From JAXDBM01 sp963709485 (GTDB taxonomy: Bacteria > Desulfobacterota > Syntrophia > Syntrophales > Fen-1087), in NCBI GenBank assembly GCA_963709485.1, contig CAVPWE010000001.1:124001-188000 (forward strand): 64,000 nucleotides of DNA, given 5' to 3'. The translations under genes were made by a program, and so were the position numbers. This document shows positions 25,719 to 34,021 of this stretch, in pieces. The notes beneath the pieces were generated by a model. The model was not told where the DNA came from. It did no database searches and saw nothing but the letters and a program-made list of their open reading frames with translations. Position 1 is the stretch's first letter; every line of letters starts with the position of its first letter.

Positions 25719-26591
25719 TTATTTTCCCAGGGATTCTTCCTTCTTTCCCGCATCCGGGAAGAACAGGGGGGAACCGAACTTCTCCACGCCGAATTTGCCG
25801 ATAATATCCTGAGTGGCCTTGGAGACCATGAAGTCGGCAAAGGCACTGCCGCCGTCCGCGTTGATCTTCTTGAATTTTGCCGGGTTGACCTCGATGACGG
25901 AATAGACGTTCAGGAGCATGGCGTCCCCCTCGTTCAGGATATCGAGTCCCAGGTTCTTCTTGAGGGCCAGATAGGTGCCCCGGTCAGCCAAGGTGTAGGC
26001 CTTTTTCTCGGCGGCGACGCTCAGGGTCTGCCCCATGCCGAGGCCGGTCTGCTGGTACCACTTCTGACCGTCGGGGCTGATCGCGGCGGCCTTCCAGATG
26101 GCCTTTTCCTTGCTGTGCGTTCCCGAGTTGTCGCCACGGGACATGAAGACCGCGTTTGCCTGGGCGATCTTTTTGAACGCCTCAACGGACGTTTTGGCCG
26201 TTTTGACGGCTGCCGGGTCTGCCGGCGTTCCCACGATGATGAAGTCGTTGTGCATGACCAGCCTCCGTTGGACGCCGTTCCCCGCCGCCATGAATTTTTT
26301 TTCCGCATCGGGCGAGTGAACCAGGAGCACGTCGGCCTCGCCCTTCTGGCCCATGGCCATGGCCTGGCCGGAGCCGACAGCGATGGTCTTGACGAAATAG
26401 CCGGCCTGCTTTTCAAAGATCGGGATCAGGACGTCCAGAAGGCCGGAATCCTGGGTGCTGGTGGTCGTCGCCAGAATGATGTTTTTCTGCTGCGGTGGTG
26501 CGGCGAAGCAGGGATTGATTCCGCTCACGATGATCGTGAGCGACAGGACAAGGGTCCATAGAGCGGCAAATAACAGACTCTTTTTTATCAT
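25719..26591 (-). CDS. tupA: Tungstate-binding periplasmic protein
   Basis: A protein of 290 residues. A signal peptide (GINPCFAAP) is followed by the TupA hallmark ATTTSTQDSGLLD, whose Thr/Ser residues bind the oxyanion, and later VGTPADP and SRGDNSGTHSKE, also diagnostic of the family. It captures tungstate in the periplasm for TupBC. The ribosome site is AGGAGG. A second, divergent copy lies immediately upstream in the same operon. Confidence 0.9.
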   Translation of the reverse strand: MIKKSLLFAALWTLVLSLTIIVSGINPCFAAPPQQKNIILATTTSTQDSGLLDVLIPIFEKQAGYFVKTIAVGSGQAMAMGQKGEADVLLVHSPDAEKKFMAAGNGVQRRLVMHNDFIIVGTPADPAAVKTAKTSVEAFKKIAQANAVFMSRGDNSGTHSKEKAIWKAAAISPDGQKWYQQTGLGMGQTLSVAAEKKAYTLADRGTYLALKKNLGLDILNEGDAMLLNVYSVIEVNPAKFKKINADGGSAFADFMVSKATQDIIGKFGVEKFGSPLFFPDAGKKEESLGK

Positions 26592-26608
26592 GATAATAAC
26601 CTCCTCGT

Positions 26609-27451
26609 TTATTTGTTTGCTTTTTTCCAGGCGTCGGAGTTCGGGAAAAAGAGCGGGCTGCCATATTTGTCCTTGCCGAAATCACGGACAATCTTCTGGC
26701 CTTTTTCCGGAGCCGTCAGCCACTGGACGAATTTTTTCGTATCCGTCGCGTTCACCTGGGGGAATTTCGCGGGACTGACGGGAATCAGGGAGATGAAATT
26801 GAGCAGGGCTTCGTCTCCTTCCACCAGCACCGCCAGCTTGATCTGGTCCTTCAGGGAGAGGTACGTGGCCCGGTCGATGACCGTATAGGCATTCTGCTGG
26901 TCCGTGTAGCGCAGGGTGGGCACGTTCCCTTCCGCCCCCTTTTCGTAGACCCGGTACCAGGCGCCGGCGGGCTTGATCCCCGCTTTGGTCCACAGTTCCA
27001 TCTCCGCAACATGCGTGCCGGACTTGTCGCCCCGGCTGATGAAGGGAACGTTTTTGCCGGCGATCGCCTTCAGGGCCTCCGCAGCAGACTTCATCCCTTT
27101 GATTCCGGCGGGGTCCGCGGCAGGGCCGACGATGACAAAGTCGTTGTACATGAAAGGAATGCGCTCCGTTCCGTACCCTTCCTTGATGAATTTCTCTTCC
27201 AGGCTCTTTGCGTGCACCATGACCAGATCGATTTTGCCTTTTTTGGCGATGTCCAAAGCCGCGCCGGTGCCGGCCCCGACATGCCTTACCCGAATGCCCG
27301 CCTCTTTTTCAAACTGATCCTCCAGGACGGTCACGATCCCGGAATCAACGGGACCGATGGTGCTGGACAGAAGGATAAAGCCTTCTCCGGCGAATCCGGT
27401 CCCGGTTGCCAGCAGCAATGCGAACATCATGAATATAAAACATTTTTTCAT
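26609..27451 (-). CDS. Second TupA-like oxyanion-binding protein with altered binding motif
   Basis: 280 residues with a signal peptide ending near GFAGE. It is clearly related to the adjacent TupA (VIVGPAADPAGIKG, ISRGDKSGTHVAEMELW, YGSPLFFP). The N-terminal anion-binding motif reads LLSSTIGPVDSG in place of ATTTSTQDSG, with extra residues in the loop. The first gene of the tup operon, it has AGGAG 8 bases before the ATG. It may bind a different oxyanion or bind with a different affinity; this is inferred from the motif only. Confidence 0.75.
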   Translation of the reverse strand: MKKCFIFMMFALLLATGTGFAGEGFILLSSTIGPVDSGIVTVLEDQFEKEAGIRVRHVGAGTGAALDIAKKGKIDLVMVHAKSLEEKFIKEGYGTERIPFMYNDFVIVGPAADPAGIKGMKSAAEALKAIAGKNVPFISRGDKSGTHVAEMELWTKAGIKPAGAWYRVYEKGAEGNVPTLRYTDQQNAYTVIDRATYLSLKDQIKLAVLVEGDEALLNFISLIPVSPAKFPQVNATDTKKFVQWLTAPEKGQKIVRDFGKDKYGSPLFFPNSDAWKKANK

Positions 27452-27655
27452 CGTCTCACTCCTTTCTTCTTTATGGTTGCGATCTTGTCACTGCGGGGAA
27501 TCGACACCTGTGTTTCAAGGGGTTACCCGGATTTGCAACAACGGCGCCGGATCATCGTCAGGTCGGAAGAATTGCGATGCCCGGAAGATCGGTGCCTGCC
27601 GCATTCCATCCGGAACGACTTTGCGACAATTTCACCCGACGGATGCGGACGACGA

Positions 27656-28576
27656 TCAACACAGGGCATGCAGGACCCGTCCCGACGATTTGAAGTCGTA
27701 TTCTCCTATTTTTTCGGCTTTTTTCTGAAAATCCGGGTTCTGCAGCCCGTCGAGGAAGGCCTGGACCCCTTCGGAAAAGAAGGTGGACTGCCCCAGGATC
27801 ATGTCGAAACTTTCCCTGGCCAGGGACACAAATCCGAGTCCCAGAAGCCGGGCCACTGCGGCGGAAGCGATGCCCGCGTCCGCCTCGCCGGTCAGGACGG
27901 CCAGGCCCACATCCATGTGGGTGAAGACTTCGCTGTCGTAACCCGGCAGGGAATCCGGTGCAGCCCCTGCTTTCTGCAGCAGGGCGTCCAGCAGGATCCG
28001 CGTGCCGGCGCCGGACTGGCGGTTGACGATCCGCAATTTGTTCCGGACGACAACCTCCAGCCCCAGAATCCGGTGAGGGTTGCCGGCCGGTACCAGAATT
28101 CCCAGTTCCCGGTTGAAGAGGTGTACCACCACTGCCTGAAACTGCCGAAGATAACGGGACAGGACGTCCGGCGTATTGTAGCGGCCGCTTGCCGGATCCA
28201 GGAGGTGGGACCATGCGATGTCCGTATATCCCTGGCAGAGGGCTTTGAGCCCGCCGACGCTGCCCGTATTGGCGGTGAAAAAATAGAATTCCGGGGCGCG
28301 GGATTTCATGGAAGTCAGAAGCATGTCCAGCACCGGGTCGTTGCTGCCGGCGGCCAGGAGAGCCCCTTCGATCCGCGCCCCCTTCCGTCTGGCCTCGGCA
28401 AGCCCGGCCATGGCCTGATCTTCAATCCACCTGTCAATCAGATGCTTGGGAAAGATCCATTTCCCGGTGACGCGGGTTGCCGGAACCCTGCCGTTCTTGA
28501 CGAGGGCGTAGACCTGCTTCTCGTGGATATCGAGATATTTCGCAACCTCTTTCGTATTCATCAGATCGCCGGACAT
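27656..28576 (-). CDS. Helix-turn-helix regulator fused to a periplasmic-binding-type oxyanion sensor domain
   Basis: 306 residues. An excisionase/MerR-like DNA-binding domain (MNTKEVAKYLDIHEKQVYAL, about 6-50) is joined to a substrate-binding domain of the PBP_like type (about 90-300) with NRQSGAGTRILLD and GEADAGIASAAVARL, which resembles TupA/ModA-like folds. Regulators of this build occur beside molybdate and tungstate transporters. The likely role is cytoplasmic sensing of tungstate or molybdate to control tup, fdhE and mod. The ATG at 28576 coincides with the expected start of transcription, and Met6 (28561) is the alternative start. Confidence 0.75.
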   Translation of the reverse strand: MSGDLMNTKEVAKYLDIHEKQVYALVKNGRVPATRVTGKWIFPKHLIDRWIEDQAMAGLAEARRKGARIEGALLAAGSNDPVLDMLLTSMKSRAPEFYFFTANTGSVGGLKALCQGYTDIAWSHLLDPASGRYNTPDVLSRYLRQFQAVVVHLFNRELGILVPAGNPHRILGLEVVVRNKLRIVNRQSGAGTRILLDALLQKAGAAPDSLPGYDSEVFTHMDVGLAVLTGEADAGIASAAVARLLGLGFVSLARESFDMILGQSTFFSEGVQAFLDGLQNPDFQKKAEKIGEYDFKSSGRVLHALC

Positions 28577-28582
28577 GATCTG

Positions 28583-28611
28583 TCTATACAGGAGGAAATA
28601 TCTCTTTTCAA
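28583..28611 (-). promoter_or_regulatory. Promoter of the oxyanion-responsive regulator gene
   Basis: On the minus strand TTGAAA (28611-28606) and TATAGA (28588-28583) are exactly 17 bases apart. Transcription would begin at about 28576, which is the ATG itself, so the message may be leaderless. Confidence 0.5.
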
Positions 28612-28662
28612 CGCAAAAATTACTTATATTGACGGATTCCTACCTTTGCTTACAAATATGGA

Positions 28663-29565
28663 TTACGTGATTTTCAGGCCCTTAGAAAGAATTCCACTCG
28701 CATGCCGCCATGGGGATGAACCCTTCCCCTGCATGATGACATCCATATGGGCAAGACCGATTGCCGAAACATCCAGATCGTGATCGTGCAGGTCGCTTAT
28801 CCGGTTCAGGGTGATCAGGTAACGATTGCACTTCTCGCAGGTGAAGGCCGACTCCTGCGCCCTGGTTTCCACATAAAAGAAGTTCATGCCCTGCTGGGCC
28901 TGATTCTCGCAGCAGGGACAGATCACCCGGCTGAACTGCCAGTCATGACCGCACCGGGAACAGTGAAGCCAGCGTCGGGTGATCTTCTCCTCGATCAGGG
29001 CGATCGTGGGAAAAGCGCCGCAGACAGGGCAGTAACCCTTCTTCCAGTCAAGGTCCTTGATCCCGCGGACTGCCTCCTGAGACCTCTTTTCCAGGATGAT
29101 CCGCGTCAAGTGGCGCAGCAGCAGGGAGATTCCCTGGGTGCCGACCAGCAGACCGGCCGCCCGGCGTTTGATCACGGCCTCGCAATGATCGGGAAAGGCT
29201 TCCAGATATTCACGAACAAGACCTTCGATTTTCTCTCCGGACGCCTGTAAACGATCCATGTCGTTCCGGATGCCCGGAAACCCTTCCTTCAGGGCCGGAA
29301 TCATGCATGAAGCCATTTTCTCCCAGGGATCCTCCGGCGATAAGAGCTGCTGTTGGCGGATCAGGGGAACGCCGCTCTCAAAACGGGTTTTGTCCATGGC
29401 GGACAAAACGGCTTTCTCCAACTTTATCTTTTCCAACAGACGCGCCCTTGCGATCAGCAGCGGTCGGAAGGACTCAATCAGTTCCCTGTTGTGGGGATTT
29501 TTTTCAATTTCACGATCCAGAATGCTCCGGAGCGCGTCCACCCTGTCGTTTTCACTTTTGATCAT
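28663..29565 (-). CDS. fdhE: Formate dehydrogenase accessory protein FdhE
   Basis: A 300-residue protein. The C-terminal half has the four CxxC motifs of FdhE: CPVC, CSRC, CPCC and CEKC, with WLHCSRCGHDW between. FdhE is a cytoplasmic iron-binding rubredoxin-like protein needed for maturation of formate dehydrogenases. Here it stands alone between the regulator and modABC. The nearest formate-dehydrogenase-like genes are the oxidoreductases at 20.5 and 34-36 kb. Its own promoter lies directly upstream, next to a palindrome shared with modA. Confidence 0.9.
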   Translation of the reverse strand: MIKSENDRVDALRSILDREIEKNPHNRELIESFRPLLIARARLLEKIKLEKAVLSAMDKTRFESGVPLIRQQQLLSPEDPWEKMASCMIPALKEGFPGIRNDMDRLQASGEKIEGLVREYLEAFPDHCEAVIKRRAAGLLVGTQGISLLLRHLTRIILEKRSQEAVRGIKDLDWKKGYCPVCGAFPTIALIEEKITRRWLHCSRCGHDWQFSRVICPCCENQAQQGMNFFYVETRAQESAFTCEKCNRYLITLNRISDLHDHDLDVSAIGLAHMDVIMQGKGSSPWRHASGILSKGLKIT

Positions 29566-29592
29566 CGATGACGTCCTTTTTTTGCTTCCTTC

Positions 29593-29620
29593 TCTATAAG
29601 ACGGGAACAGGGGGTGTCAA
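29593..29620 (-). promoter_or_regulatory. fdhE promoter
   Basis: On the minus strand TTGACA (29620-29615) and TATAGA (29598-29593) are separated by 16 bases and end 27 bases before the fdhE ATG. The palindrome at 29625-29646 abuts the -35 box. Confidence 0.6.
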
Positions 29621-29624
29621 GCGA

Positions 29625-29646
29625 TATATGTCAAAATTGACATATA
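29625..29646. promoter_or_regulatory. Palindromic operator between fdhE and modA
   Basis: Perfect 10-base arms TATATGTCAA and TTGACATATA are separated by AA. The shape (TATAT-type outer ends, two-fold symmetry) recalls ModE boxes but does not match them fully. Its position beside the fdhE -35 box and 100 bases before modA fits an operator read by the ModE protein at 32519 or by the regulator at 27656. Two related half-repeats (GTAACATAT and GTTAACATAA) follow at 29691-29715. Confidence 0.6.
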
Positions 29647-29746
29647 AATTGCGGTTGACTTTCTTTCAAAGGTCCTGTAGTTAGCCAAACGTAACATATA
29701 TCAACGTTAACATAATCGGGGATGGTCACAAGAGGGCATATCGGCA

Positions 29747-30495
29747 ATGATAAAACGCATTTTTCCGGTCATTCTCCTTCATCTGTTTCTGATTTCCGGG
29801 CCTGCCCTGGCGGGAGAGAAAATCACTGCCGCCGTCGCGGCGAACTTCATCAATGCCTTCAAGGAGATTGCCCGTGTCATTTGAAGCGAAAACAGGCATC
29901 TCCGTGGAGGCGAACCTATTACCTCCACGCGGACAACTGTACGCCCAGATCAAGAACGGCGCCCCGTACGATGTTTTCCTGTCGGCCGATGAGGAAAGGC
30001 CGGAACTGCTCCATCGGGAAGGGCTTGCGGAAGCCCCCTTCGTCTATGCCGCCGGACGGGTGGTTCTCTGGACCGGAAAGAAGGACTTGTGTGGCGCAAA
30101 GAACTGGCGGGAGGTCATGGCAGCTCCCGGACTGAAGAAGATTGCCGTCGCAAACCCGAAGACCGCCCCCTATGGCGCGGCTGCAATGGAGGCGCTGAAA
30201 AAGACGGGCATACTGAAAAACGTTGAGGAAAGGCTTGTCTTCGGCCAGAACATCGCCCAGGCCTTTCAATATGCGGCAACGGGAAGTGTGGATGCCGGGT
30301 TCTGCGCCCTGTCCTCCACCCTGTCGGATGAAGGGCGGAAAGGCTGCTCCTTTTCCGTGGAGGAAGCGCCGCCCATTGTTCAGAGCGCCTGCCTGCTGAA
30401 GAGGACAACCCGTCAGAAGGCTGCCGGGGAATTCATCCGGTTCCTTTCCTCGCCGGAGGCCAGGGTCCATAAAAATGAAATACGGATACAGGTAA
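29747..30495 (+). pseudogene. modA: Molybdate-binding protein ModA, two frameshifts
   Basis: Starts at the ATG at 29747 with a signal peptide (SGPALAGE) and the ModA start AAVAANFINAFKEIARV. A break at about 29878 is followed in another frame by FEAKTGISVEANLLPPRGQL, APYDVFLSADEERPE and AVANPKTAPYGAAA. A second break in the A-run at 30471-30475 restores the typical KYGYR end and a TAA at 30493. The repaired length is about 249 residues, normal for ModA. No premature stop or gap other than the two one-base changes was seen. It heads a modABC unit whose three genes are all broken the same way. Confidence 0.8.
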
Positions 30496-30498
30496 CGG

Positions 30499-31160
30499 AT
30501 GGACTGGACGGCGCTTTTTCTTTCCCTGAAACTGGCCCTGGTCGCCACGTCGATTCTGATGCTGCTCACGGCGCCCCTGGCCTGTCTGCTGGCCTACAGC
30601 CGCCTGCCGGGAAAGGCCTTCCTCGAGGCCTTCATCAACCTGCCGCTGGCCATGCCGCCGACGGTCGTCGGGTTTTATCTGCTCCTCCTGATGGGTCCGG
30701 AGGGCAGGCTCGGACGCCTCTGGACCGGCATGACCGGATCGCCGCTTCTTTTCACCTTTGCCGGGATTGTCATTGCCTCCATCATCTACAGCATTCCCTT
30801 TGCCCTGCAGCCCATGCGGGCGGCCTTTGAAAAGGTCGATCCCCGGCTGATCGACAGCGCCCGGGTGCTCGGTCTTGTCGGCGCCGGCTGTTTTTGCCAG
30901 GGTCATCCTTCCGAACAGCCTGAACGGGATCGCCGCTTCGGCCATCCTGGTCTTCCTCCATGCCCTGGGTGCGTTCGGCGTCATCCTCATGGTGGGCGGC
31001 AGCGTTCCCGGAGAAACACGGGTCGCGTCCATCGCCATTTACGAGGCCGTGGAGACGCTCCAGTACGGCAGCGCCGCCATGATGTCCCTGGCCCTGCTGC
31101 CGGTGTGTTATGACTTTCTTCTCGATCGTCCATCGACTGACCAGGAGACGATCGTCATGA
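30499..31160 (+). pseudogene. modB: Molybdate permease ModB, two frameshifts
   Basis: Begins MDWTALFLSLKLALVATSIL with hydrophobic segments and the ModB-typical NLPLAMPPTVVGFYLL. A one-base shift near 30877 moves into LSAPAVFARVILPNSLNGI and GAFGVILMVGGSVPGETRV. A second at about 31124 restores the usual end IVHRLTRRRSS and a TGA that overlaps the modC ATG. The repaired length is about 220 residues. Operon spacing to both neighbours is normal. Confidence 0.8.
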
Positions 31161-31877
31161 GTCTTCAAATCCGCATCCGGAAACGGCTGCCCCACTTCGA
31201 TCTGTCCCTCGACATTGTCTGCCCGGCGGAAATGATGACCGTCGTTATCGGTCCTTCCGGGGCGGGCAAGACCACCCTGATGCGCGATCATTGCCGGTCT
31301 GGACAAGCCCGAGGAAGGGTTCATTCGATTCGGCGATGAGGTCTGGCTGGATACGGGCCGGCGGATTTTTCTGCCGCCGCAGAAGCGGCGGCTCGGATAT
31401 GTCTTTCAGGATTACCCCCTGTTTCCCCATCTGAGCATCCATGACAACGCCGCCTTTGCCGCGGGAAAAAAGAAGGGGGCCGTCCGGCAACTGCTGGAGC
31501 GGTTCGGCATTGAGCACCTGCGGGACCGCAAACCCGATGCCGTGTCGGGCGGGGAGCGCCAGCGCTGTGCCCTCTGCCAGGCCCTGGCGAGCGAACCCCG
31601 TCTGCTCCTGCTCGACGAGCCCTTTTCCGCCCTCGATGTCTTCACCCGGCGGGATCTGCGGGAACAGCTCCATCAGATGAAAGAGGAACTGTCCATTCCC
31701 ATTGTTTATGTGACCCATGACGTCAACGAAGCCCTGTACCTGGCCGATGATCTGCTTCCCCTTGTCGACGGCCGGGTGGACCGGCAGTGGATGCAGCGGT
31801 CCATCGCACGGGCGGATGCCCCGAGATCCGACCGGACCAGGGCGATCCGTGAGCCGAGGCTGTCGCTTGCCTATTAA
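31157..31877 (+). pseudogene. modC: Molybdate transporter ATPase ModC, one frameshift
   Basis: Walker A GPSGAGKTT is in the first frame. One extra base near 31286 is followed by IIAGLDKPEEGFIRFGDEVW, the signature VSGGERQRCAL, Walker B LLLLDEPFSALD and the switch His (YVTHDVNEAL). The repaired length is about 240 residues. No C-terminal TOBE domain is present, so this is the short type of ModC. All catalytic motifs are intact apart from the frameshift. Confidence 0.8.
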
Positions 31878-31899
31878 AGCATAAGGAGTTTAATCATTC

Positions 31900-32475
31900 A
31901 TGAGAATCGGTTCCTATTCCTATGACGAGTATGTCCATCTGGTGAAATCCTTTCACGGGAGCCTCGCACCGGGCCTGGTGATCGGGGGGTTTATCGTGGA
32001 CCTGGCCCTGAAGAACCTGCCGAAGGGGGATTTCTTCGACGCCATCTGCGAAACGGCGGTCTGCCTGCCCGACGCCGTGCAGCTCCTGACTCCCTGCACA
32101 ATCGGGAACGGATGGATGAAGATTTTCGACACGGGCCGGTTCGCCGTGACCTTATATGAAAAGGAATGCGGGGAAGGTGTCCGGGTTTATCTCGACACGG
32201 AAAAACTCAGGGCATGGCCGGAATTCAACGCCTGGTACTTCAAGCTCAAGCCGAAGAAGGAGCAGGATTTCGAAATGCTCATGGGTCAGATCAAGGAGGC
32301 CGGCGCCTCGGTCCTGAGCCTGCAGCGGGTCCGGGTCAAGCCGGAGCACATCGTCAAGCGGCGCCTGGGGCCCACCGCCGTCTGTCCGTCCTGCGGCGAG
32401 GCTTATCCCCTGCGGGATGGATCGCCCTGCCTGGCCTGCCAGGGCCGCTCGCCCTATGTCGGTGAAAGCCGTTAA
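31900..32475 (+). CDS. FmdE-domain protein with zinc ribbon
   Basis: 191 residues. The first 150 match the FmdE family named after a subunit of formylmethanofuran dehydrogenase: SFHGSLAPGLVIGGFIVDLA, a conserved Cys in FFDAICETAVCLPDAVQ, then TIGNGWMKIFDTGRFAVTLY. The C-terminus is a CPSCGEAY...CLACQG zinc ribbon. In bacteria these proteins sit beside molybdate transport and molybdoenzyme genes and probably handle the metal or its cofactor; the biochemistry is not settled. It lies 22 bases after modC and is intact. Confidence 0.8.
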   Translation: MRIGSYSYDEYVHLVKSFHGSLAPGLVIGGFIVDLALKNLPKGDFFDAICETAVCLPDAVQLLTPCTIGNGWMKIFDTGRFAVTLYEKECGEGVRVYLDTEKLRAWPEFNAWYFKLKPKKEQDFEMLMGQIKEAGASVLSLQRVRVKPEHIVKRRLGPTAVCPSCGEAYPLRDGSPCLACQGRSPYVGESR

Positions 32476-32518
32476 CCATTCAACGGTCAGCTGCTGAGGT
32501 CTTCGGAAAGGATTGGAT

Positions 32519-32887
32519 ATGGAGATCAAATACAAAATCTGGCTGGAGAAGGACGGAAAGGTCATCTTCGGGCAGGGTCGCGAGAAACTCTTCGAGGCCA
32601 TCGACGAGTGTCACAGCCTCAACGCCGCGGCGAAGAAGCTCAGCATGTCCTATCGCGCCGCCTGGGGACGCCTGCGGGCCTCCGAAGAGCGAATGGGGGT
32701 CAAGCTCATTGAGAGCGACGCCGCCAAGAAGGGCATGACGCTGACGCCGGCCGCGAGGACCCTTCTGGACAAATTCCGCCAACTGGAAAGAGATGCCGAC
32801 GCCTATCTGCGGAAGACGAGCCGGGAACTTTCCGCCATCGTGGAGCGTGAAGCGGGACAGAATCCGGGCGGCGAAGAAAAATCGTAA
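32519..32887 (+). CDS. modE: ModE-type molybdate-responsive regulator (DNA-binding domain only)
   Basis: 122 residues from the ATG at 32519, with AAAGGA 6 bases upstream. LNAAAKKLSMSYRAAWGRLR is the winged-helix motif of ModE/LysR-like proteins. The C-terminal TOBE/molbindin domains of classical ModE are missing, so it either senses molybdate through a partner or acts as a constitutive repressor. It is the last gene of the mod unit; the palindrome upstream of modA is a plausible target. Confidence 0.8.
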   Translation: MEIKYKIWLEKDGKVIFGQGREKLFEAIDECHSLNAAAKKLSMSYRAAWGRLRASEERMGVKLIESDAAKKGMTLTPAARTLLDKFRQLERDADAYLRKTSRELSAIVEREAGQNPGGEEKS

Positions 32888-32967
32888 CGGAGCCGATTCC
32901 GGACCGCGCAAGCGTCACCGCAACCCCCTATGGGATTTTTCCTGCTCCCTGCGATCGCCTTACTCGT

Positions 32968-33250
32968 TCAGGCAGCCTTTTCGATGGCGACCGCGCCGGC
33001 CTTGTATTCCGCCGTCCGGGTGACCGGGTCATAGGCCGGATTCGTCAGCCAGTTTGCGCACCCCTCCCGGAAGTGGAAGGCCATCCACACCAGTCCTTTC
33101 GGAACCTGATCGGTCACTTTGGCTTTGACAACCACCTCCCGCGTCTCGATTTGACGCGGATCGTCTCCCCGTGTTCGATGCCGTATGCGTCCGCATCGGC
33201 CCTCGAGATTTCGGCCGTTTCCTTCAAAATGTCACCGCCTTTGCACGAGG
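32968..33250 (-). pseudogene. C-terminal remnant of a formate dehydrogenase-type alpha subunit
   Basis: Only the last 93 or so residues of the pterin-binding domain are present, starting near KGGDILKETAEISRADADAY. One base is lost near 33130; after it the sequence reads EVVVKAKVTDQVPKGLVWMA, then FHFREGCANWLTNPAYDP, and ends at TGA (32970-32968). No start codon and no upstream part of the enzyme exist here, because the preceding 780 bases encode the unrelated DUF364 protein. This is most simply a deletion scar: an insertion or recombination joined DUF364 to the end of an fdhA gene. Confidence 0.75.
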
Positions 33251-34011
33251 TGTTTGTCGATGAAAAGATTGGTCGTCTCGAGACAGGGGCGCATGGACCG
33301 CGTTCCCCCGCCGTTGGCGACGATTTGGAGGATTCCGCGGGCATCGTTAATGCGGACCCCGCCCAGATGGCGGACCGGCGTACCGGCGAAGAGTTCGGGC
33401 AGCATGGGGGTGGAAGGTCCCAGCAGGACAACGTGCCGGGGATCGCCAAGGCCTGCGAGGATTTCTTCCAGGCTGTCATAAAGGAGCGTTGTCGCGGTGA
33501 TGAGGGCGACGGTGGCGCCTTGCAGAACCTCCCGGCGCTCCCGCTTCCCGAGGACCAGTCCTTTGGCTGCATCCTTCTCCAGAATTGTCAGCGTCGCCCC
33601 GATGGCGTCGATTCTTTCGACCAGGGGCGTGAAACGCCCGACCATCACGATCCTGTCGGCCGGCTTCACCCGGATCAGGTCGAATGCGTCTCCGCAGGCG
33701 TCGCAACGATCCTGACGGATCAGGGCATTGGCTGTGGCCAGTGCAATGGCCTTTTTCCGGGGGTTGTCCTTTTCGATAAGCCAGGACAGGAAGGATGCGG
33801 CCTCGATACCCACCAGCGAGGCCGGCGAAGGAAAGGGCGGGCACTGCGGCGGAATGTCCGCCGTGGGAACGGCGGCAAGGCCGACAGAGCCGTCGTCCAG
33901 TCGAACGGCGATATAGGTTGCGCCGATGCGGACATCGGCGATGATCCGCCCTGCCGCCGGGCTGCGCAGGAGATCGTGCAAGCGGAGCGAAAAAGCGCCG
34001 GCTCTTTCCAT
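33232..34011 (-). CDS. DUF364 family protein, putative heavy-metal/pterin-associated function
   Basis: About 259 residues; the ATG at 34011 or a TTG at 34017 may be the start. The DUF364 pattern is visible: VGIEAASFLSWLI-like helices, RIVMVGRFTPLVERIDAIGA, LLGPSTPMLPELFAGTPVRH and GGGTR. This fold resembles chelatase/Rossmann proteins, and the family is often near molybdate and molybdoenzyme genes. It starts 4-10 bases after the oxidoreductase stop. The final 20 or so residues (FIDKHLVQRR) run into the fdhA remnant, so the native C-terminus may be altered. Confidence 0.7.
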   Translation of the reverse strand: MERAGAFSLRLHDLLRSPAAGRIIADVRIGATYIAVRLDDGSVGLAAVPTADIPPQCPPFPSPASLVGIEAASFLSWLIEKDNPRKKAIALATANALIRQDRCDACGDAFDLIRVKPADRIVMVGRFTPLVERIDAIGATLTILEKDAAKGLVLGKRERREVLQGATVALITATTLLYDSLEEILAGLGDPRHVVLLGPSTPMLPELFAGTPVRHLGGVRINDARGILQIVANGGGTRSMRPCLETTNLFIDKHLVQRR

Positions 34012-34021
34012 CCCCAAAATC

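Noticed and set aside
27011..28783. 590-residue open frame on + across the tupA2-regulator region
   Set aside because: It is antisense to the second TupA-like gene and the regulator, both with clear motifs on the minus strand.
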